64,000 nt of DNA from Terrimonas ginsenosidimutans. GTDB lineage: Bacteria; Bacteroidota; Bacteroidia; Chitinophagales; Chitinophagaceae. Below the pieces are notes generated by a model. It did not search any database. It was not told the DNA's origin and saw only the letters and a program-made list of their open reading frames with translations. The stretch lies in assembly GCF_022012415.1 (NCBI RefSeq), contig NZ_JAKLTR010000002.1, positions 590,631 through 654,630 on the forward strand, written 5' to 3'. A program made the translations under genes and the position numbers. Of the stretch, positions 1 to 10,546 are shown piece by piece; within the stretch, counting starts at the first letter, position 1; each line of letters begins with the position of its first letter.

Positions 1-1860
1 GGACGCGAACAGATCATCATTACAGAAGTTCCTTACCAGGTGAACAGGGATTCACTCACCAACCGTATCGGTGAACTGGTGAATGAAAAACTGATCGATG
101 GCATTGCTCACGTTAACAATGAATCAAACAGCAAGGAAGGCACACGTATCGTTATCGACCTGAAAAGAGATGGCGTAGCGAACGTGATCGTTAACCAGCT
201 TTATAAACTCACTGAACTGCAGACATCGTATGGTATCAACAACGTTGCGATCGTCAGAGGCAGACCCAAAACACTCAACCTCCGCGATCTCATCCTTGAG
301 TTCGTAGAGTTTCGCCACGAAGTGATCGTACGCCGTACACAGTTCGAATTGAGGGAAGCAGAGAAAAGAGCACATATCCTGCAAGGGTATCTGATTGCAC
401 TTGATCACCTGGATGAAGTGATCGCCATGATCAGAAGTTCGGCGACACCTGACGAAGCAAAAAACAACCTGGTCAACGCCGGTTGGGGGCTGGATGAGAT
501 CCAGGCCAAAGCTATCCTCGAATTACGTTTGCAGCGTCTTACCGGCATGGAGCGCGATAAGATCAAAGAGGAATACGACGAATTGATGAAACTGATCGGA
601 GAGCTGCGTGAACTCCTGGCCAATGAAGGATTACGCTATGGCGTGATCAAGACGGAATTGCTCGAGATCAAAGAGAAATACGGTGATGAAAGAAAGTCTG
701 AGATCACTTACCTCGATAATGAGGTGCGTATCAAAGACCTGATCAAAGAAGAAGCTGTTGTGATCACGATCTCCCATTTAGGCTATATCAAACGTACCCC
801 CGCTGACGAATACCGCGCACAACGCCGTGGCGGACGGGGAGTGCTCGGAGGAAAAACAAGGGATGAAGATTATATTGAACATCTTTTCGTAGCTTCCACC
901 CACCATACGCTTTTGTTCTTTACCGAGAAAGGCCGTTGCTTCTGGCTGAATGTGTACGAGATCCCCGAAGGTGAAAAAACAAGTAAAGGAAGAGCGATCC
1001 AGAACCTTATCCAACTGACTCCGGACGATAAAGTCCGCGCGATCATTGACGTGAAAGATCTCAAAGATGAAGAGTTTGTGAACTCACACAATATCGTTCT
1101 CTGTACCAAGAAAGGCATCATCAAGAAAACACAACTGGAAGAATTCAGCAGACCACGCCAGAACGGAGTGAATGCGATCACCGTTGTAGAAGGAGATGAA
1201 TTGCTGGAAGCCAAAATGACTGATGGCCATTCCGAGATCATGATGGCTGTAAAAAGCGGCCGTGCGATCAGATTCTCTGAAGAAAAAGTACGTGCAACAG
1301 GCCGTGGAGCAATTGGCGTAGCAGGTATTGAAGTTGATGATGAAAACGACGAGGTTGTTGGTATGATTTGTGTAAACCCAGACACCGACGCATCCAAAAC
1401 AGTACTGGTTGTAAGTGATAAAGGGTTTGGCAAGCGTACACCTGTTGATGAGTACCGCTTTACCAACAGAGGCGGTAAAGGCGTGAAAACCATTAACGTA
1501 ACAGATAAAACAGGCGGCCTGGTAGGAATGCTCGATGTTACGCAGAACGAAGACCTGATGATCACCTGTAAGAGCGGCGTCACCATCCGTATGAAAGTGG
1601 CCAATGTAAGCGAACAGGGACGGGCAACGCAGGGCGTAAAACTGATCCGCCTGGATGAAGGCGACGAAATCGCTGCGATCACAAAACTCGATGAAGAACC
1701 GGAAGTAGTCGCGATACTGGAGGAGCTCGCCGATGGAAGCATTCCTGCCGTGACCGACATCATCGAGCCGGCTGAACCCGGAGCGGCCGAAAGTAATGAC
1801 GCAACTGAAACGCCTGATCAACCATCTGTAGAAGATAATAACAGTGACGAACCTATTTAA
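1..1860 (+). CDS. gyrA: DNA gyrase subunit A, 3' part (5' end outside window)
   Basis: The reading frame is open from base 1, so this is the C-terminal ~619 residues of a type IIA topoisomerase A subunit; the winged-helix/tyrosine region lies upstream. The visible part has the end of the breakage-reunion domain, a coiled-coil tower (about bases 300-700) and the DNA-wrapping beta-pinwheel. The GyrA box QRRGGRG is encoded at 820-840 and a related blade motif (NRGGKG) follows near 1470. The GyrA box separates this gene from the ParC-like paralogue at 39.6-42.1 kb. The tail is acidic (many D/E, ends near SDEPI), as in many gyrase A subunits, where tails tune supercoiling. It reads 24 bp ahead of the TPR gene and may be cotranscribed with it. 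Confidence 0.96.
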   Translation, partial: GREQIIITEVPYQVNRDSLTNRIGELVNEKLIDGIAHVNNESNSKEGTRIVIDLKRDGVANVIVNQLYKLTELQTSYGINNVAIVRGRPKTLNLRDLILEFVEFRHEVIVRRTQFELREAEKRAHILQGYLIALDHLDEVIAMIRSSATPDEAKNNLVNAGWGLDEIQAKAILELRLQRLTGMERDKIKEEYDELMKLIGELRELLANEGLRYGVIKTELLEIKEKYGDERKSEITYLDNEVRIKDLIKEEAVVITISHLGYIKRTPADEYRAQRRGGRGVLGGKTRDEDYIEHLFVASTHHTLLFFTEKGRCFWLNVYEIPEGEKTSKGRAIQNLIQLTPDDKVRAIIDVKDLKDEEFVNSHNIVLCTKKGIIKKTQLEEFSRPRQNGVNAITVVEGDELLEAKMTDGHSEIMMAVKSGRAIRFSEEKVRATGRGAIGVAGIEVDDENDEVVGMICVNPDTDASKTVLVVSDKGFGKRTPVDEYRFTNRGGKGVKTINVTDKTGGLVGMLDVTQNEDLMITCKSGVTIRMKVANVSEQGRATQGVKLIRLDEGDEIAAITKLDEEPEVVAILEELADGSIPAVTDIIEPAEPGAAESNDATETPDQPSVEDNNSDEPI

Positions 1861-1884
1861 TTATTTCATAATTCAATCAAAATA

Positions 1885-3216
1885 ATGAAAAAGACCACGT
1901 TTTTATTAACGACCATGATGGCGTTCGCTATTGCCGGACAGGCGCAGCGTTACGAAGACATCAAGACCAATATCCTGGTTAGCAGATTCGATGAAGCTAA
2001 AAAGGATATCGATAAAGGGATGAGCAATGAAAAGTTCAAGTCAAAACCAGAGGCTTACATCCTGAAAGCAACCGTTTACGCTGCACTGGCTGACGATCCC
2101 AAAAATGCTGCACAAAGTGAACAGCTCCGCCAGGAAGCATTCGATGCATTCAACAAATACAAGGAAATGCAGCCGGATGGCAAATTGCTGGAGGATATCC
2201 CTTACAAAAATGGCCCTACATACCTGCACACAACTTATTTCAACGCTGGTTACAAAGACTACCAGGAGAAAAAATGGGGTGAAGGATTGCCAAAATTCGA
2301 GAAAGTGGTTGCTCTGTCAGACTATATGATCGAGAAGAAATTGTTTGGCGCACCACTTGACACGAATGCACTGATCCTTGCTGGTATCATGGCTGAAAAT
2401 GACAGCAAGACTGACATTGCCGCTAAATACTATGCACGCCTTGCAGATGCAAAGATCCAGGGTCAGGGCTTTGAGGATATTTACAAATTCCTCGTTCGCC
2501 ACAGCTTTACTAAAAAAGATATGGCTTCCTTCGATAAATACCGGGCTCTCGGTACCCAGCTGTATCCACAAAGCGAATTCTTCAAATACGATCAAACCGA
2601 CTTCGCAGTTGGGTTGGAAGAAACCCTCGATGCAAAGATCAAAGGCCTTGAGCAGGTATTGGTTAATGATCCGAACAACTACAAATCAAGTCTTTTGCTC
2701 GGCCAGTTGATCTACGACACACTGTACTCTGATAAAGAAGGTGCGGTTAAACCGGCTAATGCGGCTGAACTTGAAACGAAAATGATCAGCACATTCAAGA
2801 AAGCTTCTGACCTTGATGCAAAAGAAGTTCTCCCGAATCTTTATCTCGGAGAATATTTCATCAACAAGGCGCTTGCATTGAACGATAAAAAAGATGCGGT
2901 ATCTGCTGAAATTAAAAAAGCCACAAAACCAGGTGCACAGCCTTCAAAAGAGAATGTCGCTAAAAAAGAAGCTGTGGATAAAGAACTTGATGAAACTTAC
3001 GAATCAGCACGCGTTTATTACGAGAGAGCAGGCGAGCTGTTTGCGAAGAAAACCAACCTTTCTGGCCCGGAAAAACAGCAATACAAAAACGTAGCTGGAT
3101 ATCTTGGCGATATCTACACGTATAAAAAAGATAAAGCGAAAGGAAAACCTGCAGAGATCGCTAAATACACCGAGCAGGAAAAGAAATGGAATGACATTTA
3201 CGGCACAATCCGTTAA
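1885..3216 (+). CDS. Secreted tetratricopeptide-repeat protein
   Basis: A 443-residue protein with a clear N-terminal signal peptide (MKK, hydrophobic stretch, cleavage near GQAQ), so it is predicted to be periplasmic. The body is helical, with TPR-like alternation of small and aromatic residues (for example KYYARLADAKIQGQG and a second set around residues 240-330) and a Lys/Glu-rich C-terminal third with coiled-coil character. It starts 24 bp after gyrA, so it may be transcribed with it. No catalytic motif is seen. TPR proteins of this kind usually serve as scaffolds; the partner here is unknown. Confidence 0.75.
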   Translation: MKKTTFLLTTMMAFAIAGQAQRYEDIKTNILVSRFDEAKKDIDKGMSNEKFKSKPEAYILKATVYAALADDPKNAAQSEQLRQEAFDAFNKYKEMQPDGKLLEDIPYKNGPTYLHTTYFNAGYKDYQEKKWGEGLPKFEKVVALSDYMIEKKLFGAPLDTNALILAGIMAENDSKTDIAAKYYARLADAKIQGQGFEDIYKFLVRHSFTKKDMASFDKYRALGTQLYPQSEFFKYDQTDFAVGLEETLDAKIKGLEQVLVNDPNNYKSSLLLGQLIYDTLYSDKEGAVKPANAAELETKMISTFKKASDLDAKEVLPNLYLGEYFINKALALNDKKDAVSAEIKKATKPGAQPSKENVAKKEAVDKELDETYESARVYYERAGELFAKKTNLSGPEKQQYKNVAGYLGDIYTYKKDKAKGKPAEIAKYTEQEKKWNDIYGTIR

Positions 3217-3249
3217 TTACGGGATTTGCGTGATAATGTAAAAGATCAG

Positions 3250-3280
3250 GCCGGGGAGTGAAAACTCTCCGGCTTTTTTT
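3250..3280 (+). terminator. Rho-independent terminator after the TPR gene
   Basis: A 9-bp G+C-rich stem (GCCGGGGAG with CTCTCCGGC, one G-T wobble), loop TGAAAA, followed by seven T. It lies 34 bp after the TPR stop codon and closes the gyrA-TPR unit. Confidence 0.88.
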
Positions 3281-3504
3281 GTTCGAATTCCCAGATTAAA
3301 GCATTACGTCCGCTGGAACAGCGAATTTTCTAAGTCGTAAACAGGAGGATGGCAGGACAAGATTATCGGCAACCATCCGGATATCCGAAGCAAAGCCAGC
3401 GAAGGGGTTTAAAGTCGTTTATTCTATTTAACATAATGTAAATTATAAGAAGAAAGCTAGCGCTGAAAGGGGTAAAGACTTAACTTGCAACACTATACTT
3501 AGAT

Positions 3505-4074
3505 ATGAAATTCATTGAACCGTACGGCCTTTCATGGAAAGCGGAATTTGAAAAGCTTTATCATGTATTTCGCAATGAACTCTCCGATCTGAATCCCCCG
3601 ATCGATATCCAGCACGTCGGCAGCACGTCCATTCCGGGAATGATCGCAAAACCAATTCTGGACATCGACATCATCATCTCAGATCCAGCGCAACTTCAGC
3701 TCATCCATCAAAAGCTTGAAAAAATCGGTTATCAGCCTAAAGGTGAACAAGGCATCCCCGGGCGCTTCGCCTTCCGCCAAACCTCCAGTCAAACGCCGCA
3801 AACTGCCACAAAAGACACCTGGCAAAACCATCATCTATATGTTTGCCTGGCGGACAGCGTTGCACTCAAAAATCACCTCGGCTTCCGTAACGCATTGCTT
3901 AAAGACGCACGCCTTGCTGACCAGTACGCCCAACTAAAGCAAACCCTCTGCAGCAATCCTGACATCACAATGGAGCAATACTGGAAAAGCAAAACAGCTT
4001 TCATCGTATCCGTCCTTGCAAACGCCGGCTTTTCCGAAAACGAACTCGCCGACATTGAGAACGCTAATAAATAA
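3505..4074 (+). CDS. GrpB / UPF0157 family protein (nucleotidyltransferase fold)
   Basis: A 189-residue cytoplasmic protein. The family signature HVGSTSIPGM is at residues 37-46 (G39/S40 of the GS motif) and the acidic pair D53/D55 follows in KPILDIDI; together these match the Pol-beta-like nucleotidyltransferase core of the GrpB family. A short stretch after residue 85 (QTSSQTPQTATKD) is polar and low in complexity and looks like a loop insertion. The substrate is not known for the family; some members are fused to dephospho-CoA kinase. It ends 46 bp from the convergent peptidase gene. Confidence 0.85.
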   Translation: MKFIEPYGLSWKAEFEKLYHVFRNELSDLNPPIDIQHVGSTSIPGMIAKPILDIDIIISDPAQLQLIHQKLEKIGYQPKGEQGIPGRFAFRQTSSQTPQTATKDTWQNHHLYVCLADSVALKNHLGFRNALLKDARLADQYAQLKQTLCSNPDITMEQYWKSKTAFIVSVLANAGFSENELADIENANK

Positions 4075-4120
4075 ACACGAATTGCAAGAATTGAACGAAT
4101 CGGGCTTCGATAGAAACAAC

Positions 4121-6313
4121 CTATTCGTGTTCCTTAGCGTTTTGCGTATTCGATTCGCGCAATATCAGGAACGAGTACTGAAGCGCTACATCCTTCAAGT
4201 AATCAAACCGCCCGGAAGCGCCACCGTGACCAGCTTCCATATCGGTTTTCAACAGAAGAATGTTTTTGTCCGTTTTCATTGCCCGTAACCGGGCAACCCA
4301 TTTGGCTGGTTCAAAATATTGAACCTGTGAGTCGTGAAGACCCGTCATCACCAGCATACTTGGATAATCTTTTTTCTCCACGTTATCATACGGCGAATAG
4401 GATTTCATATAGAAATATGATTCTTTGTTCTCAGGGTTTCCCCATTCATCATACTCATTTGTTGTAAGTGGGATCGTCGGATCGGACATTGTAGTTACGA
4501 CATCTACAAACGGAACATCTGCGATGATGCCGTTCCAGAGTTGCGGAGCCATATTCGCCACAGCACCCATCAATAACCCGCCGGCGCTGCCGCCCATTGC
4601 ATAAAGATGTCCGATGGAAGTATATTTCTGATCGATCAGAAATTTGCCACAATCGATAAAATCGTTGAACGTGTTTTTCTTGTTCATCATCTTTCCGTCA
4701 TCATACCAATAACGCCCCATTTCCTCACCACCCCGGATATGCGCCATCGCATAGATAAAACCACGGTCAAGCAGACTGATCCTTTCACTTTCAAAATCAG
4801 CATCAAGACTGTAGCCATAAGACCCATATGCATACAGCAACAATGGTGCTGAGCTATCCTTTTTAGTTCCCTTCTTGTAAACAATAGAAACGGGGATCTT
4901 TACGCCATTGCTGCCAGTGGCGTAGATCCGTTCAGAGACATACTCTTCTTTTTTATATCCGCCAAGCACAGCCGTCTCCTTCAATAGTTTCTTCTGCTTT
5001 GCCTGCATATCGTAACTGTATACTGAATGCGGCGTTGTCATCGATTCGTAGTCAAACCTGATCACAGACGTGTTGAACTCCGGATTGAACGAAGCCTCCG
5101 CCGAATATGCCGGCTCTCCAAAATCGATATAATGCTCGTTACCTGTCAACAGTTCCCTGATCCGCAATCTTACAAGCCCCTCTTTCCTTTCCTCGATCAG
5201 CCAGTAATCCTTAAATGCTGAAATGTCTTCAAGCAATACATCACTCCTATGGCCGATAACATCTTTCCAATGGTCTTTTGACGTGTTGTTAACCGGCGTT
5301 TCCATCAGTTTATAGTTCTTCGCATCAAGATTTGTTACGATCAGAAACTTATCATTCCAGTGATCAATATCGTACAACACTTCCTTCATTCTTGGCTGAA
5401 ATACCTGAAACTCCCGCAACGGTGTGTCAGCATCCAATATCCGCACTTCGGATGAAAGCGTTGCTTCCGATGAGATCACGATAAATTTCCGTGATCTGGT
5501 TTTGGATACGCCGATATAGTTCGACGGATCTTTTTCTTCATACACTACAACGTCTTTCGAGGCAGCTGTGCCGATGCTGTGCCGTTTGATCTTCTCCGAC
5601 AGCAATGTTTTGGGATTGTTCTGCACATAGAAAAACGTGTTGTTATCATTTCCCCAGGCAATATCTGTACCCGTACCCTTTATCTGATCCTTCAGCGTTT
5701 CGCCTGTTTCAAGATCTTTAATGTAAAGGACGTATTGCCTCCGGGAAACTGTATCCACTGCATAGATCAGTTTTTTCGTATCGGGGCTGACAGCTAATGC
5801 CCCTACCGAAAAATAGCTATGACCTTCTGCCATCGCATCAGCATCAAGGATCACTTCTTCAGGAGCATCCATACTGCCTTTTCTCCGGCAATACTTGAAG
5901 TATTGTTTCCCTTCATCTGTTCTGTGATAATAGAAATATCCATTATTGAACACCGGAACACTCTCATCTTTCTCTTTGATACGCGCTTTCATTTCTGCGT
6001 AGAGACGTGTTTGGAGCTCTTTTGTTCCAGCCATCATTGTGTCCAGGTATGCGTTCTCGGCTTTTAGATACTCTACAACGTTGGCACTGTCCGGGCCTTT
6101 TTTGAAGAAATCATTCATCCAGTAATATTCATCCACACGGGTATCTCCATGCGCTATGAGTTCTTTCTGCTTTTTTTCTGCTGCTGGCGGTATAATGCTT
6201 TCCGGCCAGCTATAGGTTTCTTTTTTCACGTTGTTACTATTATTGGTGCATGCTGTAAATACTAAAACTATAACAGCTGACAGTATGAGGCGGTTCATAA
6301 GAATTTCTTTCAT
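4121..6313 (-). CDS. Prolyl oligopeptidase family (S9A, oligopeptidase B-like) lipoprotein
   Basis: A 730-residue serine peptidase. The N-terminus is a lipoprotein signal (hydrophobic run ending FTAC, Cys22), so the enzyme is probably tethered to a membrane facing the periplasm. A seven-bladed propeller covers about residues 60-430 and the alpha/beta-hydrolase domain follows. The catalytic triad is visible: Ser576 in GGSAGG, Asp661 in GLHDSQ, His696 in EAGHGG. The family cleaves short peptides after Pro or after basic residues; the length fits oligopeptidase B/PtrB. The in-frame Met at position 6 (start 6298) gives a more compact signal peptide and may be the true start. Convergent with the GrpB gene. 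Confidence 0.9.
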   Translation of the reverse strand: MKEILMNRLILSAVIVLVFTACTNNSNNVKKETYSWPESIIPPAAEKKQKELIAHGDTRVDEYYWMNDFFKKGPDSANVVEYLKAENAYLDTMMAGTKELQTRLYAEMKARIKEKDESVPVFNNGYFYYHRTDEGKQYFKYCRRKGSMDAPEEVILDADAMAEGHSYFSVGALAVSPDTKKLIYAVDTVSRRQYVLYIKDLETGETLKDQIKGTGTDIAWGNDNNTFFYVQNNPKTLLSEKIKRHSIGTAASKDVVVYEEKDPSNYIGVSKTRSRKFIVISSEATLSSEVRILDADTPLREFQVFQPRMKEVLYDIDHWNDKFLIVTNLDAKNYKLMETPVNNTSKDHWKDVIGHRSDVLLEDISAFKDYWLIEERKEGLVRLRIRELLTGNEHYIDFGEPAYSAEASFNPEFNTSVIRFDYESMTTPHSVYSYDMQAKQKKLLKETAVLGGYKKEEYVSERIYATGSNGVKIPVSIVYKKGTKKDSSAPLLLYAYGSYGYSLDADFESERISLLDRGFIYAMAHIRGGEEMGRYWYDDGKMMNKKNTFNDFIDCGKFLIDQKYTSIGHLYAMGGSAGGLLMGAVANMAPQLWNGIIADVPFVDVVTTMSDPTIPLTTNEYDEWGNPENKESYFYMKSYSPYDNVEKKDYPSMLVMTGLHDSQVQYFEPAKWVARLRAMKTDKNILLLKTDMEAGHGGASGRFDYLKDVALQYSFLILRESNTQNAKEHE

Positions 6314-6430
6314 CCTGAATATACGAAATACGGATATAAAGATGCATGATTCATTTCATTAGGCGTATGAGTATCGTAACGGACTCCGGACGTGAAAAAG
6401 GCGTCGGGAACACATACACAAGCCGGTAAA

Positions 6431-6458
6431 ACAAAGGGGCCGCCTTAAAGGCAGCCCC
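6431..6458 (-). terminator. Terminator of the sdh operon
   Basis: Read on the minus strand: stem GGGGCTGCC / GGCGGCCCC with one wobble and a TTTAA loop, followed by TTTGTTTT. It lies just after the sdhB stop codon. Confidence 0.8.
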
Positions 6459-6486
6459 TGATTGATATCGTAACGAAGAAGACTGA

Positions 6487-7254
6487 TTATTGCTTATCAG
6501 AAGCAAGACTCGCTTTCGCATACTCGCCATTCAACCTCGATATGTTTGTGATAGAGATCTCTTTTGGACAAACGGCTTCACAAGCTTCGGTAAAAGTACA
6601 CGAGCCGAAACCTTCCTTATCCATTTGTGAAACCATGTTCATCACACGATTTTTTCTCTCCGTATTACCTTGCGGTAACAGCGCCAGGTGAGAAACTTTT
6701 GCAGAAACGAACAGCATTGCTGAAGAGTTCTTACAAGCTGCCACGCAAGCGCCGCAACCAATACAGGCTGCCGCAGCAAACGCTTTATCGGCATTATCCT
6801 TTTCGATCGGAATAGCATTACCGTCGATAGAAACACCAGTGTTCACAGAAACATAACCACCCGCCTGGATGATCCGGTCAAATGAAGAACGGTCAACCAC
6901 CAGGTCTTTTACCACAGGGAAAGCATTCGCTCTCCAGGGCTCCACCACTACAGTGTCACCATCTTTGAACGCACGCATGTGCAACTGACAGGTGGTTGTA
7001 CCATGCCATGGACCATGCGGACGACCATTTATGTACATAGAGCACATACCGCAAATACCTTCACGGCAATCGTGGTCAAACGCGATCGGCTCTTTTCCGT
7101 CGTGGATCAATTGTTCATTCAATACATCGAACATCTCCAGGAATGACATCTCCGAAGAAATATCCTTCACCTGGTAGGTTTCAAAGTTACCCTCAGCTGA
7201 TGCATTCTGTTGCTTCCAGACCTTAAGCGTAAGATTCATTGAATAGTGCTCCAT
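6487..7254 (-). CDS. sdhB: Succinate dehydrogenase / fumarate reductase iron-sulfur subunit
   Basis: A 255-residue iron-sulfur subunit of complex II, which passes electrons from the flavin of SdhA to the membrane subunit. The ferredoxin-like N-terminal half carries the [2Fe-2S] ligands C63, C68, C71 and C89. The C-terminal half carries two cysteine sets for the [4Fe-4S] and [3Fe-4S]-type centres: C164/C167/C170/C174 (CIGCGAC) and C219/C225/C229 (ACEAVCP). It is last in the sdhC-sdhA-sdhB order. An in-frame Met at residue 6 is an alternative start. The 123-bp gap from sdhA holds the octamer repeat described separately. Confidence 0.97.
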   Translation of the reverse strand: MEHYSMNLTLKVWKQQNASAEGNFETYQVKDISSEMSFLEMFDVLNEQLIHDGKEPIAFDHDCREGICGMCSMYINGRPHGPWHGTTTCQLHMRAFKDGDTVVVEPWRANAFPVVKDLVVDRSSFDRIIQAGGYVSVNTGVSIDGNAIPIEKDNADKAFAAAACIGCGACVAACKNSSAMLFVSAKVSHLALLPQGNTERKNRVMNMVSQMDKEGFGSCTFTEACEAVCPKEISITNISRLNGEYAKASLASDKQ

Positions 7255-7377
7255 ATTTCGAGACCTTTTTTCTTGATTGAATAGAATGTTTAACAGTTTA
7301 ATAGTTTAATAGTTTTAATGTTGCTTCGTGTTATGTCTAACTCTTACACTTTAAAACCTTAAACTTTTAAACTTCTC
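7254..7377. repeat. Octamer tandem repeat with inverted arm between sdhA and sdhB (family D)
   Basis: At 7288-7319 the unit GTTTAATA is repeated about four times with small changes (GTTTAACA, GTTTAATA twice, GTTTTAAT). A degenerate inverted arm of TTAAACTT-type units follows at about 7349-7374. The same octamer, in the other orientation, recurs between thrA and thrB. The element sits inside an operon, so it is not a simple operon-end terminator. Confidence 0.7.
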
Positions 7378-9354
7378 TTACTTGTAGTTCCGCTGACTAG
7401 GCTTGATCACCTCATACTCCAGCTTCTCTTTATGCAACTGCCAGTCGCTTTCCCCTTTATACTCCCATGCAGCTACATACATGTATTGATCATCATGACG
7501 CAGTGCTTCTCCGTCTTCTGTCTGGCTTTCCTCACGGAAGTGACCACCACAGCTTTCATTACGATCCAACGCATCTTTACACATCAGTTCACCCAGTTCG
7601 ATAAAGTCTGCAACGCGACCTGCTTTATCAAGCTCGGTGTTCATTTCGTTGATATTACCAGGGATACGTACATCACTCCAGAACTCTTTTTTTAATTGCT
7701 GGATCTCAACGATCGCTTCTTTCAGTCCTTTTTCGTTACGGGCCATTCCACATTTCTCCCACATGATCTTACCGAGGCGTTTGTGGAAGCTTTCTACTGA
7801 CTGCTTCCCTTTAATGCCTATCAGCGTTTTGATCCTGTCGCTGACAGCAGCTTCCGCCTTCTCAAATGCTTCGTGCGTGGTCGGAATTGGTTTTGTTCCG
7901 ATCTCATCAGCGAGATAGTTACCGATGGTATAAGGAATGACGAAGTATCCGTCTGCCAGACCCTGCATCAGCGCAGAGGCGCCGAGACGGTTTGCTCCGT
8001 GATCACTGAAATTAGCTTCACCGAGTGCATACAATCCCTGGATATTTGTCATCAGCTCATAATCCACCCAAAGACCACCCATGGTATAGTGAACCGCAGG
8101 ATAGATCCTCATCGGAACTTCATAAGGGTTCTCACCGGTGATCTTTTCATACATATCGAAAAGGTTACCGTATTCTTCTTTTACCACTTCTTTACCGAGG
8201 CGGACCAGTGTCGCTTCATCAGGGTTTTCGATGCCCAGTTTGCTGGCCTCTACCCTTCCGTATTTGTTGATCAGGTTAAAGCGAAAATCGAGATATACGG
8301 CTTGCTTGGTCGTGCCCACACCAAAACCAGCATCGCAGCGCTCTTTGGCCGCTCTTGAAGCCACGTCACGCGGTACGAGGTTACCGAAAGCAGGATATCT
8401 TCTTTCGAGATAATAATCCCTTTCTTCCTCAGGAATATCATTCGCCTTGCGGTCGTCATTTTGTTTTTTGGGAACCCAGATCCGGCCGTCATTTCTCAAT
8501 GACTCAGACATCAGGGTCAGCTTGCTCTGGTGATCACCAGTTACCGGAATACAGGTCGGGTGAATTTGCGTAAAGCATGGGTTTCCGAAGAACGCACCTT
8601 TACGATGAGCTTTCCAGGCAGCGGTTACGTTACTTCCCATCGCATTCGTGGAAAGATAGAATACGTTGCCATATCCACCTGTACACAACAATACAGCATG
8701 GCCGAAATGACGTTCTGTTTTACCACTGATCAGGTCGCGCGCGATAATTCCTCTGGCCTTTCCGTCGATCACAACCACGTCAAGCATTTCATGACGTGTG
8801 TACATCTGCACGTTGCCAAGGGCTACCTGGCGTTCGAGAGCCTGGTAAGCACCGATCAGCAATTGCTGCCCGGTCTGACCCGCCGCGTAGAAAGTTCTTT
8901 TCACCTGTGTACCACCAAAAGAACGGTTGTTCAGCAGGCCACCATATTCGCGCGCAAAAGGAACACCCTGCGCCACGCACTGGTCGATGATATTTACACT
9001 CACTTCAGCAAGGCGATGTACGTTCGATTCACGTGCACGATAGTCGCCCCCTTTAATGGTATCATAAAACAAACGGAATACAGAATCACCATCATTCTGG
9101 TAATTCTTTGCAGCATTGATCCCGCCCTGTGCAGCGATAGAGTGCGCACGGCGAGGAGAATCCTGGAAGCAGAAAGCCTTTACTTTATAGCCAAGCTCAC
9201 CGAGTGAAGCGGCCGCAGATGCGCCGGCCAGACCCGTTCCTACAACAATGATCTCGATCTTTCTCTTATTGGCAGGGTTTACCAGCTTACAATGGCCTTT
9301 ATAATCTACCCATTTTTCTTCCAGTTTTCCTGCAGGAATTTTTGAATCTAACAT
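7378..9354 (-). CDS. sdhA: Succinate dehydrogenase / fumarate reductase flavoprotein subunit
   Basis: A 658-residue flavoprotein. The dinucleotide-binding motif [10 protein letters not shown] is at residues 37-46. His71 in AHSIAAQGG is the expected site of covalent FAD attachment. The Arg/His active-site region is conserved ([20 protein letters not shown]). The C-terminal domain is typical of the B-type complex II found in Bacteroidota and Bacillus. It oxidises succinate, or reduces fumarate in the reverse direction, on the cytoplasmic face of the inner membrane. It is the middle gene of the sdhCAB operon, 61 bp after sdhC. Confidence 0.97.
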   Translation of the reverse strand: MLDSKIPAGKLEEKWVDYKGHCKLVNPANKRKIEIIVVGTGLAGASAAASLGELGYKVKAFCFQDSPRRAHSIAAQGGINAAKNYQNDGDSVFRLFYDTIKGGDYRARESNVHRLAEVSVNIIDQCVAQGVPFAREYGGLLNNRSFGGTQVKRTFYAAGQTGQQLLIGAYQALERQVALGNVQMYTRHEMLDVVVIDGKARGIIARDLISGKTERHFGHAVLLCTGGYGNVFYLSTNAMGSNVTAAWKAHRKGAFFGNPCFTQIHPTCIPVTGDHQSKLTLMSESLRNDGRIWVPKKQNDDRKANDIPEEERDYYLERRYPAFGNLVPRDVASRAAKERCDAGFGVGTTKQAVYLDFRFNLINKYGRVEASKLGIENPDEATLVRLGKEVVKEEYGNLFDMYEKITGENPYEVPMRIYPAVHYTMGGLWVDYELMTNIQGLYALGEANFSDHGANRLGASALMQGLADGYFVIPYTIGNYLADEIGTKPIPTTHEAFEKAEAAVSDRIKTLIGIKGKQSVESFHKRLGKIMWEKCGMARNEKGLKEAIVEIQQLKKEFWSDVRIPGNINEMNTELDKAGRVADFIELGELMCKDALDRNESCGGHFREESQTEDGEALRHDDQYMYVAAWEYKGESDWQLHKEKLEYEVIKPSQRNYK

Positions 9355-9415
9355 AACCGAGGATTTCTCTTATTAGTATGATTAGAATGATTTCAATTAA
9401 CGTTATACAGGTTGG

Positions 9416-10099
9416 TTACACCCAACCCAGGTAAAAGCTGACCGGCATCAGGGCAAAAGCCAGGGGAACGATCACTGAGAAGCCAATACCCACTGAGTTG
9501 ATCAGGGCAATGTACTTATGATTTGTTAGCCCCAGCGCACGGAATGCGCTCTGGAAACCATGTACAAGGTGCCACGCCAGGGAGAAGCATCCCAGAACAT
9601 ATAGAATAACGACAAGCAGATTATCGTTGAAAACGCTTGCCATTTCGGCAAACAGGTTGTGGTATTCTTTACCATCAATATAAACCGGCTCCAGGCCTGT
9701 AATACGTGAAGGCACCCAGAAATGAGCGATATGCATGATCAGGAACAGCAAGATCAGTGTTCCAAGCAGACCCATTGATTTCCTGTACCAGGCAGACCCT
9801 TTGCTACCCATTTTTACAGCATACCCCTTTTTCCTTTTAGCACGGTTCTGGAACTCCAGGACAAGTCCCTGGATGATGTGCAGGAAAAACGTCGCAAACA
9901 ACCCGATCTCCAATACACGGGGAACGACATTAGAGCCCATGAAATGAGCGGCTTTGTTGAACATTACACCGTCATCCATTGCCCAGATACAGGCATTCAG
10001 ACCAACGTGAACTACTAGAAACGCAATGAGAAATAAGCCGGATAAACTCATTATGAGTTTCTTACCGACAGAGGAAGTGAAGAAATCAGACCATTTCAT
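9416..10099 (-). CDS. sdhC: Succinate dehydrogenase cytochrome b558 membrane subunit
   Basis: A 227-residue integral membrane protein with about five hydrophobic helices. Histidines in or near helices (H31, H52, H74, H123/H126 and the pair in AWHLVHG) are candidates for the haem ligands of a di-haem cytochrome b subunit. The presence of a single large membrane subunit and no separate sdhD is the B-type arrangement. It anchors SdhAB and transfers electrons to or from menaquinone. It is the first gene of the operon, with a -7 element about 130 bp upstream. Confidence 0.95.
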   Translation of the reverse strand: MKWSDFFTSSVGKKLIMSLSGLFLIAFLVVHVGLNACIWAMDDGVMFNKAAHFMGSNVVPRVLEIGLFATFFLHIIQGLVLEFQNRAKRKKGYAVKMGSKGSAWYRKSMGLLGTLILLFLIMHIAHFWVPSRITGLEPVYIDGKEYHNLFAEMASVFNDNLLVVILYVLGCFSLAWHLVHGFQSAFRALGLTNHKYIALINSVGIGFSVIVPLAFALMPVSFYLGWV

Positions 10100-10229
10100 C
10101 AGTATATTCTTTTATTTAATCCGTGCTGATGGGTCCTACGCTATCAAAACATACCAGACACTGAAAGATCGTGGATATTCTGATAAGGGCGACTCATACG
10201 CAAACAAAAGGATGGTGATTAAATTTTTG

Positions 10230-10263
10230 CAAAGTTAGCATCGGATGACGAAAAAATGACAAA
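10230..10263 (-). promoter_or_regulatory. Candidate promoter of sdhCAB
   Basis: On the minus strand TAACTTTG (10230-10237) matches the Bacteroidota -7 consensus TAnnTTTG. A TTTG (10260-10263) lies 22 nt further upstream, slightly wider than the usual spacing. The predicted leader is about 125 nt. Confidence 0.55.
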
Positions 10264-10546
10264 AACTTTTGCAAACGTTACCGGCAGAATTGTCATAACA
10301 TCCTGTTTTTCCGCAAAATCCACGCCCAGAGCGGATATTACCGGCGTTAAGAACTAAATTAAAATTTCTGATGATAATTACAGGTGCTGACCGGCAACGA
10401 TTTCGAACAGCTCCAGGAAGAACCTGGCGGGTGAAATGATACTCGCCGGGCGCGGCAAAATACAATACTCCAGCGCAGTTTTCATCGCGTCCGTCGCGTA
10501 TCGTTCAGCCCTCCTACGCCGGTCGAACCATATTATCCTGCTAATG
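10264..10546. other. Intergenic region upstream of sdhC
   Basis: No convincing gene is seen between the sdhC promoter and the next gene. A weak hairpin with GGCGGGT / ACTCGCC arms lies near 10427-10450. The bases around 10485-10525 (CGCGTCCGTCGCG) resemble the core of the family F element at 58.6 kb. Confidence 0.5.

Noticed and set aside
870..1763. A 297-codon open frame antisense to gyrA
   Set aside because: It lies entirely within the conserved gyrA frame and encodes a Ser/Thr-rich low-complexity product with no family pattern; it is a shadow of gyrA codon bias.
8530..9207. A 225-codon open frame antisense to sdhA
   Set aside because: It overlaps strongly conserved sdhA sequence and shows no recognisable domain or start signal.
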